From JANQIO01 sp965601975 (GTDB lineage: Bacteria; Pseudomonadota; Gammaproteobacteria; Pseudomonadales; Halieaceae): a stretch of 64,000 nt of DNA. The translations under genes and the position numbers were made by a program. Below, piece after piece: positions 25,376 through 33,828 of this stretch; the first letter of the stretch is position 1; the number at the start of each line of letters is the position of its first letter. The stretch is taken from positions 4,739,919-4,803,918 of the forward strand of contig OZ271856.1 of NCBI GenBank assembly GCA_965601975.1. Reading direction: 5' to 3'. Under the pieces are notes generated by a model, which did not search any database, was not told the origin of the DNA, and worked only from the letters and a program-made list of their open reading frames with translations.

Positions 25376-25381
25376 AGTATA
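25376..25381 (-). promoter_or_regulatory. Candidate -10 box very close to the argE start
   Basis: Read on the reverse strand this is TATACT. The ATG of argE lies 6 bases downstream, about where transcription would begin. No ribosome binding site is visible for argE, in keeping with a leaderless message, but no good -35 element was found, so this remains tentative. Confidence 0.35.
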
Positions 25382-25544
25382 CCGTTAGCCGTCGAACAGG
25401 GCCGTGAAGTTGAAAAAGAACGGCATACGCCGCCAACAACCCTGATCATGCGGAACTGCGTGCTGCTTCTCATTTGTGGAAATCGGCGTGGGTGGCACCC
25501 CCTGGTGTGGTAGGATTCTTCGAAGTTAACAGGCGGAGCCTGCT

Positions 25545-27323
25545 ATGGTGGCGACATTCGGCGAGCAGCGCATGGAGCGGCCGCTCGACCTGAATTTCCT
25601 GGTCTCGGAACTGGGCAGCGGCGGCGTCCTCAGCGATGAGGAGCGGCAGCGGCTGACCGGCGTAAATCCCGGCAGCCTCCACCCGCTGGTGTTCCTGGCG
25701 GAACAGAAACTCACCGACCAGCGCTCCGGACGCCCCCTGGACATGGACGGCCTGCTGGGCTGGCTGTCCGAGCAGAGCGACCAGCCCGTCTACCAGATCG
25801 ATCCCCTCAAGATCAACGTCGCCGCCATCTCGGAGGTAATGTCCCTGGGCTTCGCCCAGCGCCACAAGATCCTCGCGGTGGAGGTCACCGAGGAGGAAGT
25901 GCTGATCGCCAGCGCGGATCCCTGGATCAGCGCCTGGGAAAGCAACCTCGAGCATGTGCTGCGCAAACCCATCAAGCGGGTACTGTCGGATCCCCGGGAC
26001 ATTACCCGCCACACCGCCGAGTTCTACAACATGGCGCGCTCGGTGCGCGGCGCCGACGCCAAGGGTTCCGGCCGCAGCGCGGCGGGCGCCAATGTCACCA
26101 ACCTGGAGCAGATGCTCGAGCTGGGCTCGAAAATGGAGCCCGATGCCAACGACCAGCACATCGTGCGCATCGTCGACTGGCTGCTGCAGTACGCCTTCGA
26201 GCAGCGCGCCAGCGATATCCACATCGAGCCGCGGCGCGACGTGGGCAATGTGCGCTTTCGCATCGACGGCGTGCTCTACAAGGTCTATGAACTGCCACAG
26301 CAGGTAGGCGCCGCCGTCACCAGCCGCTTCAAGATCCTGGGCCGCATGGATGTGGCAGAGAAGCGCCGCCCCCAGGACGGCCGCCTCAAGACCCGCAGCC
26401 CCGAGGGGGGCGAGGTGGAACTCCGCCTGTCGACGCTGCCCACAGCCTTCGGTGAGAAGCTGGTCATGCGGATCTTCGACCCGGAGGTGCTGCAGAAGAG
26501 TTTCGAACAGCTGGGTCTCGCCAATGAGGACCTGCGCCGCTGGGACGGCATGACGGCAATGGGTCACGGCATCGTGCTGGTCACCGGCCCCACGGGCTCC
26601 GGTAAGACCACCACGCTGTACTCCACCCTGCGCAAGCTGGCCACATCGGAGGTGAACGTCTGCACCATCGAGGACCCGATCGAAATGGTCGAGGGGACCT
26701 TCAACCAGATGCAGGTGAACCACCAGATCGACCTTGACTTCGCGACCGGGGTGCGCGCACTGATGCGCCAGGACCCGGACATCATCATGGTGGGCGAGAT
26801 TCGCGACCTGGAGACCGCCGAGATGGCGGTGCAGGCGGCCCTGACCGGCCACCTGGTGATTTCCACCCTGCACACCAACGATGCGCCCAGCGCCATCAGC
26901 CGCCTGCTGGAGCTCGGTGTACCCGCCTATCTCATCAAGAACACGGTTCGGGGCATCATGGCCCAGCGCCTGGTGCGCATCCTGTGCCCGCACTGCAAGG
27001 CCGAGGAAGCGCTGGATGTCGATGCCTGGAAACAGCTGACCCAGCCCTGGAAGGTCAAGCCGCCGGAGAAGATCTGCCGGCCGGTAGGCTGCCAGGAATG
27101 CCGCGACACCGGTTATATGGGCCGGCAGGGCATTTACGAGGTGCTGGTCTGCAGTCCCACTGTCCAGAACCTGATCCTGCCCCATACGGAGGTCGACGAT
27201 CTCCGCAAGTCCGCCATGAAAGAGGGTATGAGAACCCTGAGGCTCAGTGGGGCGACGCGCGTGGCCAATGGTGAGACCACCATCGAGGAAGTCATGCGGG
27301 TTGCGCCCACCCACACCCACTAG
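25545..27323 (+). CDS. GspE/PilB-type secretion or pilus ATPase
   Basis: Hexameric ATPase of the type II secretion/type IV pilus superfamily, 592 residues. An N-terminal domain of about 150 residues (FLVSELGSGGVLSDEERQRL and a GspE-N-like part) precedes the RASDIHIEPRRD arginine finger segment (about 223), Walker A GPTGSGKTTTLYS (about 348), the Asp box and Walker B (IMVGEIRDLETAEMA, about 410) and a C-terminal zinc region with CPHC (about 482) and CQECRDTGYMGRQGIYE. No pilin or other secretion genes are adjacent, so it is an isolated member; GspE and PilB cannot be separated here. It is 7 bp from glnE. Confidence 0.92.
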   Translation: MVATFGEQRMERPLDLNFLVSELGSGGVLSDEERQRLTGVNPGSLHPLVFLAEQKLTDQRSGRPLDMDGLLGWLSEQSDQPVYQIDPLKINVAAISEVMSLGFAQRHKILAVEVTEEEVLIASADPWISAWESNLEHVLRKPIKRVLSDPRDITRHTAEFYNMARSVRGADAKGSGRSAAGANVTNLEQMLELGSKMEPDANDQHIVRIVDWLLQYAFEQRASDIHIEPRRDVGNVRFRIDGVLYKVYELPQQVGAAVTSRFKILGRMDVAEKRRPQDGRLKTRSPEGGEVELRLSTLPTAFGEKLVMRIFDPEVLQKSFEQLGLANEDLRRWDGMTAMGHGIVLVTGPTGSGKTTTLYSTLRKLATSEVNVCTIEDPIEMVEGTFNQMQVNHQIDLDFATGVRALMRQDPDIIMVGEIRDLETAEMAVQAALTGHLVISTLHTNDAPSAISRLLELGVPAYLIKNTVRGIMAQRLVRILCPHCKAEEALDVDAWKQLTQPWKVKPPEKICRPVGCQECRDTGYMGRQGIYEVLVCSPTVQNLILPHTEVDDLRKSAMKEGMRTLRLSGATRVANGETTIEEVMRVAPTHTH

Positions 27324-27330
27324 CCCGCAC

Positions 27331-30144
27331 GTGTCGACCGGGCCGTCACCGCAGGTACCCGACCTGGACGCCCAGCAGGCGCGGTTCTTTGCGGCCAGCC
27401 GTTTTGCCCGGATCACCTGCGAGCGCCACCCCGATGTGCTCGAGGAGCTGCGCGCCAGCGGCGATCTCGAAGCCTCCTACGACGACGCCCGGCTGGTTCA
27501 GTCCCTGGCCAGCCGGCTCGAGGGCTGTGAGGACAGTGATGAACTCAACCGGCGGCTGCGACTGTTTCGCCGCCGCGAAATGCTGCGCATTCTCTGGCGG
27601 GATTTCAACCGCCTCGCCCCCACCCTGGAGACCACCCGCGATACTTCCCTGCTGGCGGAAGCCTCGATACAACAGGCCCTGGACTGGTGGCACCGGATGC
27701 TGGCCGCCGAGCACGGTGAGCCGCAGAACAGTCGCGGTGAGCCCCAGCGACTGGTGGTGCTGGCCATGGGCAAGCTGGGGGCCTGGGAGCTGAATGTCTC
27801 CTCCGACATCGACCTGATCTTCTGCTACCCGGATCGGGGGGAGACGGTGGGTGGAAGTCGCCCCCTCAGCAACCAGGAGTTCTTCATCAAGCTGGGTCAG
27901 CGGCTGATCGGCGCCCTGGACCAGGTCACGGTGGACGGCTTCGTGTTTCGCGTCGACATGCGGCTGCGGCCCTATGGAGAGAGCGGCCCGCTGGTCGTCA
28001 ACTTCGACGCCATGGAGGAGTACTACGAGGAGCAGGGCCGCGACTGGGAGCGCTATGCCATGATCAAGGCCCGGCCTGTCGCCGGTGACCCACAGCGCAG
28101 CCTGGAACTGATGGCCTGCCTGCAGCCCTTCATCTATCGGCGCTATATCGACTTCGGCGCCATCGAGTCCCTCCGCGACATGAAAGCGATGATCAGTGCC
28201 CAGGTGCGCAAACGCGGCCTGGAAGAGGACGTCAAGCTCGGCCCGGGCGGCATCCGCGAGGTGGAATTCATCGCCCAGTGCTTCCAGCTGATTCGCGGCG
28301 GACGCTCCAGCGCCCTGCGGCAGGTAGGCCTGCTGCCGGTGCTGCACGCGCTGGAGGGGGAAGGCTGTCTGCCCGCCGAAGCGGTAAAGGAGCTGGAGCA
28401 GGCCTACTTTTTCCTGCGCGACGTCGAGCATGCGATCCAGGGCTATGAAGATCGCCAGACCCAGGCGCTGCCCCGCGGCGATGAGGCGCGCAGGGCTTTG
28501 CTGGCGGCGATGGGCTTCGACGACTGGGATGCCTTCATGGCGGTGCTGGATGAACACCGCGACCACGTCAGTGCACACTTTGCGGGCCTGATTGCACCAC
28601 CGGGCGATGCCGCCCCGGAACTCCCTGCCCTGGCGATCTGGCCCGACGGCATCGATGCCCAGAGCCTGGAAGAGCTGGGCTTCAGTGACGGCGAGGCCAC
28701 GGCCGCGGCACTGGTGGAGTTGCGGGACTGCTCCCGTTTGCGCCACCTGCAGACCGAGGGCCGCAGCCGGGTCGACCAATTCATGCCGCAGCTGCTGCGC
28801 GCCGCCGCGGAGCTGCCTGACGGCGACCTCGCCCTGCAGCGCGTGCTCCCGCTGGTGCAGGCGGTGGCGAGGCGCAGCGCCTATTTGTCCCTGCTGGTGG
28901 AAAATCCACGGGCGCTGGAAGAGCTGGTGCAGCTGTTCGCAGCGAGCCCCTGGATCTCTGCGGAAATCACGCGCAACCCGGTCCTTCTCGACGAACTGCT
29001 GGATGCGGCGGATCTCTACTCAGCGCCGGACCGTGGCGCCCTGGCGGGAGAGCTCGGGCAGCAGCTCTCGCGGCTGGCCCCGGACGACCTCGAGGCAAAC
29101 ATGGAGGCCCTGCGCTATTTCAAGGCCTCGCAGCAGCTGAGGGTGGCGGCCAGCGAGGTCACCGGCCGCCTGCCGCTGATGAAGGTCAGCGACAAACTGA
29201 CGTTCCTCGCAGAGGTCATCCTGGAACAGGCGCTGGCCATGGCCTGGCAGGACCTCAGGGGCAAGCACGGCCGCCCGTCACGCACCGAGGGCGATCAGCG
29301 AGTGCGCTTCGGCGAGGCGGGCATCGAGGACTGCGGCTTCGTGATCATCGGCTACGGCAAGCTCGGCGGGATCGAGCTGGGGCACGGATCCGACCTCGAC
29401 CTGGTGTTCGTCTACGATGCGGAGGCGAAAGGGGCCACCGATGGCGACCGCGCCCTGGACTGCTCGGTGTTTTTCACACGGCTCGGGCAGCGCATCATTC
29501 ATATCCTCGACACCCGCACGGCCATGGGTCCGCTCTACGAAGTCGACATGCGGCTGCGGCCCGAGGGCAACTCCGGCATGCTGGTGGCCAGCTTCAAGGG
29601 CTTTGCCGACTACCAGCAGTCCACCGCGTGGACCTGGGAACACCAGGCGCTGGTACGCGCCCGGGTCATCGCCGGTGACCGCCGCCTTGCGGAGCAGTGT
29701 GAGTCACTGCGCCGCTCGGTGCTGTGCCAGCCGCGCGACGCGGGCCCGCTGGCGAATGAGGTGCGCGATATGCGCGCGAAAATGCGCGGCCACCTGCTGC
29801 CCCGCGGCGCCGACGAGCGCGGCGAGTTTCACCTGAAGCAGGGCGCCGGTGGTATCGTCGATATTGAATTTATGGTGCAATATGCCGTCCTGGCGTGGTC
29901 ACACGACACACCGGAGTTGACGGACTGGTCCGACAATATCCGGATCCTGGAAACCCTGTCCCGGAACGACCTGCTCGACGAGCAGGCGTGCCAGGCCCTG
30001 ATCGAAGCCTATATCAGCTACCGCTCGGCCGCGCACCAGCTGGCATTGCAGCAGCAGCCCGATATTGTCGACGGGTCGCGGTTTCACAAGGAGCGTGAGG
30101 TGGTGAGCGCCTGCTGGCAAGAAATTCTCGGAGAGTCCGAATGA
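27331..30144 (+). CDS. glnE: Bifunctional glutamine synthetase adenylyltransferase/deadenylase
   Basis: Controls glutamine synthetase by adding or removing AMP in response to PII proteins. The GTG at 27331 gives 937 residues, the normal size. Two nucleotidyltransferase halves are visible: GKLGAWELNVSSDIDLIF (about 150, deadenylylase) and GYGKLGGIELGHGSDLDLVF (about 675, adenylylase). Each is followed by a helical partner domain with KARPVAGDPQ and RARVIAGDRRL and the conserved GPGGIREVEFIAQ and GAGGIVDIEFMVQ motifs. The two halves show the expected internal duplication. The start is 7 bases after the ATPase stop; the upstream in-frame ATG at 27247 is inside that gene. Confidence 0.97.
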   Translation: MSTGPSPQVPDLDAQQARFFAASRFARITCERHPDVLEELRASGDLEASYDDARLVQSLASRLEGCEDSDELNRRLRLFRRREMLRILWRDFNRLAPTLETTRDTSLLAEASIQQALDWWHRMLAAEHGEPQNSRGEPQRLVVLAMGKLGAWELNVSSDIDLIFCYPDRGETVGGSRPLSNQEFFIKLGQRLIGALDQVTVDGFVFRVDMRLRPYGESGPLVVNFDAMEEYYEEQGRDWERYAMIKARPVAGDPQRSLELMACLQPFIYRRYIDFGAIESLRDMKAMISAQVRKRGLEEDVKLGPGGIREVEFIAQCFQLIRGGRSSALRQVGLLPVLHALEGEGCLPAEAVKELEQAYFFLRDVEHAIQGYEDRQTQALPRGDEARRALLAAMGFDDWDAFMAVLDEHRDHVSAHFAGLIAPPGDAAPELPALAIWPDGIDAQSLEELGFSDGEATAAALVELRDCSRLRHLQTEGRSRVDQFMPQLLRAAAELPDGDLALQRVLPLVQAVARRSAYLSLLVENPRALEELVQLFAASPWISAEITRNPVLLDELLDAADLYSAPDRGALAGELGQQLSRLAPDDLEANMEALRYFKASQQLRVAASEVTGRLPLMKVSDKLTFLAEVILEQALAMAWQDLRGKHGRPSRTEGDQRVRFGEAGIEDCGFVIIGYGKLGGIELGHGSDLDLVFVYDAEAKGATDGDRALDCSVFFTRLGQRIIHILDTRTAMGPLYEVDMRLRPEGNSGMLVASFKGFADYQQSTAWTWEHQALVRARVIAGDRRLAEQCESLRRSVLCQPRDAGPLANEVRDMRAKMRGHLLPRGADERGEFHLKQGAGGIVDIEFMVQYAVLAWSHDTPELTDWSDNIRILETLSRNDLLDEQACQALIEAYISYRSAAHQLALQQQPDIVDGSRFHKEREVVSACWQEILGESE

Positions 30145-30193
30145 ACCTGGCGGAATGCCCCCGCTGTTACCGGTGGAACCCGGGAGCCCGGCC

Positions 30194-31075
30194 GTGAAGG
30201 TCCTGGTAACGGGCGCCGACGGGCAGCTTGGCAGCGAGCTTCGACTCACCCGCCCCGACGGAGTGGAGCTGCTTGCCGCCAATCGCAGTGAGCTCGACAT
30301 CAGCCAACAGGACGAGGTGCTGTCTTTTGTCGAGCAGTGCCGCCCCGACGCCATCATCAATGCCGCTGCCTATACCGCCGTGGACGGCGCCGAGTCGAAG
30401 CCTGACCTGGCGGTCGACATCAATGCCGAGGGCCCGGGTTACCTGGCCCGGGCCGCGGAGCTGGCCGGCGCGCGCCTGCTGCACGTATCCACCGACTTCG
30501 TCTTCGACGGTGAAGCGGCCGAGCCCTACTCGCCGCGGGCGGAGACCCGCCCCCTGGGGGTCTACGGCCACAGCAAGCTTGCGGGTGAGTGCCGCGTGCA
30601 GGAGATTCTTCCCCTGGGTTCCCTGGTGCTGCGCACGGCCTGGGTGTATTCCCGCTTCGGCGGCAACTTCGTCAAGACCATGCTCAAGCTGATGGCCGAG
30701 CGCGACCAGCTGCGCGTGGTCGATGACCAGGTGGGTGCGCCCACCTGGGCGCGCGGTCTGGCGCAGGCGCTGTGGTCGCTGCTGGAGCACCCCGACGCCC
30801 ACGGCATCTATCACTGGACCGACGCGGGCCGCTGCAGCTGGCACGAGTTCGCCTGTGAAATCCAGTCCCGGGCGCTGGCGCTCGGCCTGCTGGAGCGGGA
30901 GATACCGATCGAGGCGATTCCCACCAGTGAATATCCCACACCGGCACAGCGTCCGGCTTTCAGCGTGCTGGACCTGTCCGATACCGAGGGCCTGCTCGGC
31001 CGTGAGGCGACGCCCTGGCAGGCACAGCTCGCCGGAATGCTCGAAGACCTCAAGAACCACCCTGACGAGGACTGA
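30194..31075 (+). CDS. rfbD: dTDP-4-dehydrorhamnose reductase
   Basis: Last step of dTDP-L-rhamnose synthesis; NADPH-dependent SDR-type enzyme of 293 residues. It starts VKVLVTGADGQLGSEL with the Rossmann loop and has HVSTDFVFDGE and YGHSKLAGE (catalytic YxxxK), VLRTAWVYS and the dTDP-sugar region RPAFSVLDLS. The GTG at 30194 has GGGAG 7 bases upstream and places the first strand at the very start; the longer in-frame start at 30155 is less likely. Two bases separate it from rfbB on the same strand. Confidence 0.96.
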   Translation: MKVLVTGADGQLGSELRLTRPDGVELLAANRSELDISQQDEVLSFVEQCRPDAIINAAAYTAVDGAESKPDLAVDINAEGPGYLARAAELAGARLLHVSTDFVFDGEAAEPYSPRAETRPLGVYGHSKLAGECRVQEILPLGSLVLRTAWVYSRFGGNFVKTMLKLMAERDQLRVVDDQVGAPTWARGLAQALWSLLEHPDAHGIYHWTDAGRCSWHEFACEIQSRALALGLLEREIPIEAIPTSEYPTPAQRPAFSVLDLSDTEGLLGREATPWQAQLAGMLEDLKNHPDED

Positions 31076-31077
31076 CA

Positions 31078-32139
31078 ATGAGTCGTCACCTGCTGGTCAC
31101 CGGCGCGGCCGGTTTTATCGGCGCCAACTTTGCACACTACTGGCTGGAGCAGCACCCCGACGATCGGCTGGTGGCCTACGATGCGCTCACCTATGCGGGG
31201 AATCGCGCCAACCTGGCAGCCCTGGAAGACCACCCCGGCTTCCGGTTTGTGCATGCGGATATCTGCGACGAGGACCGCGTGACGGAACTGCTGCGCGAAG
31301 AGCAGATCGACACCATCGTGCACTTTGCCGCCGAGAGCCACGTGGACCGATCCATCAGTGGTCCCGACGCGTTTATCCAGACCAACGTGGTGGGCACCCA
31401 CAGCCTGCTCAAGGCGGCGCGCACGGTGTGGCTGGACGGCGGGCTGTCGCACCGCTTCCACCATGTTTCGACGGACGAAGTGTACGGCTCACTGGCCCCG
31501 GACGCCCCGGGATTCCACGAGGAACAGAAGTACGAGCCCAACTCCCCCTACTCCGCCAGCAAGGCCGCCTCCGATCACCTGGTGCGCGCCTATCATCACA
31601 CCTACGACCTGCAGGTCACCACCAGCAATTGCTCGAACAACTACGGACCCTGGCATTTTCCGGAAAAGCTCATACCGCTGTGCCTGACCAACATCCTGCG
31701 GGGCCTGCCCCTGCCGGTCTACGGCGACGGCATGAACATCCGCGACTGGCTGTACGTCGAGGACCACTGCCGCGGTATCGAGCTGGTGCTGGACAGCGAC
31801 CGCATCGGCGAGACCTACAACATCGGCGGCAACAACGAGTGGGCCAATATCGATATCGTGGAACTGCTCTGCAACCGGATCGATGCACGCTTCGCGGCGC
31901 GGCCGGAGCTGGCGTCACAGTACCCGGAGGCGCCGCCGGCAAGGGGAGAGGAGTCTTCCAGCCTGATCGAGTTTGTCACTGACCGGGCCGGTCACGATCG
32001 CCGCTACGCCATCGACGCGGGCAAGGTCAGCAAGGAGCTGGGCTACCGGCCCCAACACAGCTTCGAGTCGGGCATCGAGGTGACCATAGACTGGTACCTC
32101 GACAATGAAGCCTGGTGGCGGCCGCTGCTGAAGAACTAG
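31078..32139 (+). CDS. rfbB: dTDP-glucose 4,6-dehydratase
   Basis: Second step of dTDP-L-rhamnose synthesis, NAD-dependent. The 353 residues include the glycine-rich VTGAAGFIGANFAHY, FAAESHVDRSI, HVSTDEVYGSL with the catalytic Asp-Glu pair, YSASKAASDHLVRAY with YxxxK, NCSNNYGPWHFPEKLIPL and DWLYVEDHC. The length and all motifs are intact. Its TAG stop shares CTAG with the stop of the convergent rfbC. Confidence 0.98.
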   Translation: MSRHLLVTGAAGFIGANFAHYWLEQHPDDRLVAYDALTYAGNRANLAALEDHPGFRFVHADICDEDRVTELLREEQIDTIVHFAAESHVDRSISGPDAFIQTNVVGTHSLLKAARTVWLDGGLSHRFHHVSTDEVYGSLAPDAPGFHEEQKYEPNSPYSASKAASDHLVRAYHHTYDLQVTTSNCSNNYGPWHFPEKLIPLCLTNILRGLPLPVYGDGMNIRDWLYVEDHCRGIELVLDSDRIGETYNIGGNNEWANIDIVELLCNRIDARFAARPELASQYPEAPPARGEESSSLIEFVTDRAGHDRRYAIDAGKVSKELGYRPQHSFESGIEVTIDWYLDNEAWWRPLLKN

Positions 32140-32696
32140 GTACCGGGGTAGTCGAACAGCGGGATGTCGTCCCAGCTGAGCCCGGCGGCGTCCTTGGCGG
32201 ACAACTCCGGCGCCTGGCCCTCCACCAGCGGCCATTCAATACCGACCGCAGGATCGTCCCAGCGCAGGGAGACTTCGGATTCCGGGTGATAGTAGTCGGT
32301 GGTCTTGTAGAGGAAGTCAGCGGACGCCGACAGCACATAGAAGCCGTGAGCGAAGCCCGGCGGCATCCACAGCATGTTGTGCAGGTCGGCCCGGAGTTCG
32401 ACCCCGAACCACTGTCCGAAGCTGGGTGATCCCCGGCGCAGGTCGACCACCGCATCGTAGACGGCTCCGCTGGTCACGCGCACCAGCTTTCCCTGCACCT
32501 GTTCGGTCTGGTAGTGCATGCCTCGCAGGATGCCCTGGCGGGAGCGGCTGTGATTGTCCTGCACGAACTCCAGGTCGAGCCCTGCCTCGGCAAATACGCG
32601 CTCATTCCAGCTCTCCATGAAAAAGCCGCGCTCGTCGCCGAACACCCTGGGCTGGATGACCAGCACGCCGTCCAGCGGCGTGGGCTCAAACTTCAT
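32136..32696 (-). CDS. rfbC: dTDP-4-dehydrorhamnose 3,5-epimerase
   Basis: Third enzyme of dTDP-L-rhamnose synthesis, a cupin-fold epimerase of 186 residues. Diagnostic parts are LVIQPRVFGDERGFFMESWN, QDNHSRSRQGILRGMHYQ with the catalytic His, and VDLRRGSPSFGQW followed by PPGFAHGFYVLSASADFLYK. It overlaps rfbA by 11 bases upstream on the same strand and meets rfbB tail to tail. Confidence 0.97.
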   Translation of the reverse strand: MKFEPTPLDGVLVIQPRVFGDERGFFMESWNERVFAEAGLDLEFVQDNHSRSRQGILRGMHYQTEQVQGKLVRVTSGAVYDAVVDLRRGSPSFGQWFGVELRADLHNMLWMPPGFAHGFYVLSASADFLYKTTDYYHPESEVSLRWDDPAVGIEWPLVEGQAPELSAKDAAGLSWDDIPLFDYPGT

Positions 32697-33597
32697 CGTA
32701 GACCGTCTCCGTATGCAGCGGCAGTTTACTCAGGTACTCGCCGTAGCCGGACTTGCGCAGCGGCGCGGCCAGCGCCAGCAGCTCCTCTTCGGAAATGAAT
32801 CCCTGGCGGTAGGCGATCTCCTCCGGGCAGGCCACCTTGAGGCCCTGCCGCTCTTCCACCACCCGGATGAAGTTGGCGGCATCCAGCAGTGAGTTGTGGG
32901 TGCCGGTATCCAGCCAGGCAGTTCCGCGGCTCAGCACCTGCACCTGCAGGTCGCCGCGCTGTAGATAGGCCAGGTTCACGTCCGTGATTTCCAGTTCGCC
33001 CCGGGCCGAGGGCTCGATCTGGTGGGCGATATCGATCACGTCGTTGTCGTAGAAGTACAGGCCGGTCACCGCGTAGTGGGATTTAGGCGATGCGGGTTTC
33101 TCCTCGATATCGATGGCGCGGCCCTCGCCGTCGAAGCTGACCACGCCGTAGCGCTCCGGGTCCTGCACGTAGTAGGCGAACACCGAGGCGCCGCGCTCCT
33201 GCTGGCCGGCGGCCTGGAGCTTCTTCGAGATGCCGCCGCCGTAGAAGATGTTGTCACCCAGCACCAGGCTGACGGGACTGGACCCCACGAAATCCTTGCC
33301 GATGATAAAGGCCTGGGCGAGGCCGTCGGGGCTGGGCTGCACCGCGTAGGTCAGCTCGATCCCCCACTGGTTGCCGTTGCCCAGCAGGTCGACGAAAGCG
33401 TCCTGGTCCCGGGGAGTGGTAATGATCAGGACATCCCGGATACCCGCCAGCATCAGCGTGGCCAGGGGGTAGTAGATCATCGGCTTGTCGTACACGGGCA
33501 TCAGCTGCTTGCTGACGGTGCTGGTCAGTGGGTGCAGGCGGGTGCCGGAACCCCCTGCGAGGATAATGCCCTTGTAGGCGCTGCTGTGCATTTCCAC
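32686..33597 (-). CDS. rfbA: Glucose-1-phosphate thymidylyltransferase
   Basis: First enzyme of dTDP-L-rhamnose synthesis; joins dTTP and glucose-1-phosphate. The 303 residues show the signature ILAGGSGTRLHPLT near the N-terminus, KPMIYYPLATLMLAGI, VLGDNIFYGGG, and YRQGFISEEELLALA towards the end. An ATG at 33591 two codons later is also possible. The gene precedes rfbC with an 11-base overlap, so the four rhamnose genes lie as two convergent pairs (BD-type and AC-type) instead of one operon. Confidence 0.97.
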   Translation of the reverse strand: MEMHSSAYKGIILAGGSGTRLHPLTSTVSKQLMPVYDKPMIYYPLATLMLAGIRDVLIITTPRDQDAFVDLLGNGNQWGIELTYAVQPSPDGLAQAFIIGKDFVGSSPVSLVLGDNIFYGGGISKKLQAAGQQERGASVFAYYVQDPERYGVVSFDGEGRAIDIEEKPASPKSHYAVTGLYFYDNDVIDIAHQIEPSARGELEITDVNLAYLQRGDLQVQVLSRGTAWLDTGTHNSLLDAANFIRVVEERQGLKVACPEEIAYRQGFISEEELLALAAPLRKSGYGEYLSKLPLHTETVYDEV

Positions 33598-33828
33598 CTG
33601 TCCTTTGTTGCTGGCCGGCCTGAAAGCCGCGCATTATAACCCTTCAAACCGCGGCCTGCCGCGCCCCGGGGCTGACTGGATTTTTTCCAGACCCGTGATT
33701 ACACTCATGTCCCTTTGGGTGGAATCCGGCCGTTTTTTTACCGATGTAGCCCGCGATCGCGAAGCTGCTCACCGTCTCTCGATCAGAGCCCGAACACAGT
33801 TTGATAACAGGAGGTATGCGCCCCTGCG

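Noticed and set aside
25470..27416. 648-codon reverse-strand open frame opposite the GspE-like gene
   Set aside because: Composition is skewed (His, Gln, Gly, Leu) and no motif is present; the forward gene is clearly real, so this is a codon-bias shadow.
27346..28779. 477-codon reverse-strand open frame opposite glnE
   Set aside because: Shadow of the conserved glnE reading frame; no recognisable protein features.
33676..33690. CTGGA-TTTTT-TCCAG inverted repeat upstream of the glycosyltransferase
   Set aside because: Only five pairs with a T-rich loop and no following T-run; too weak to call a terminator or operator.
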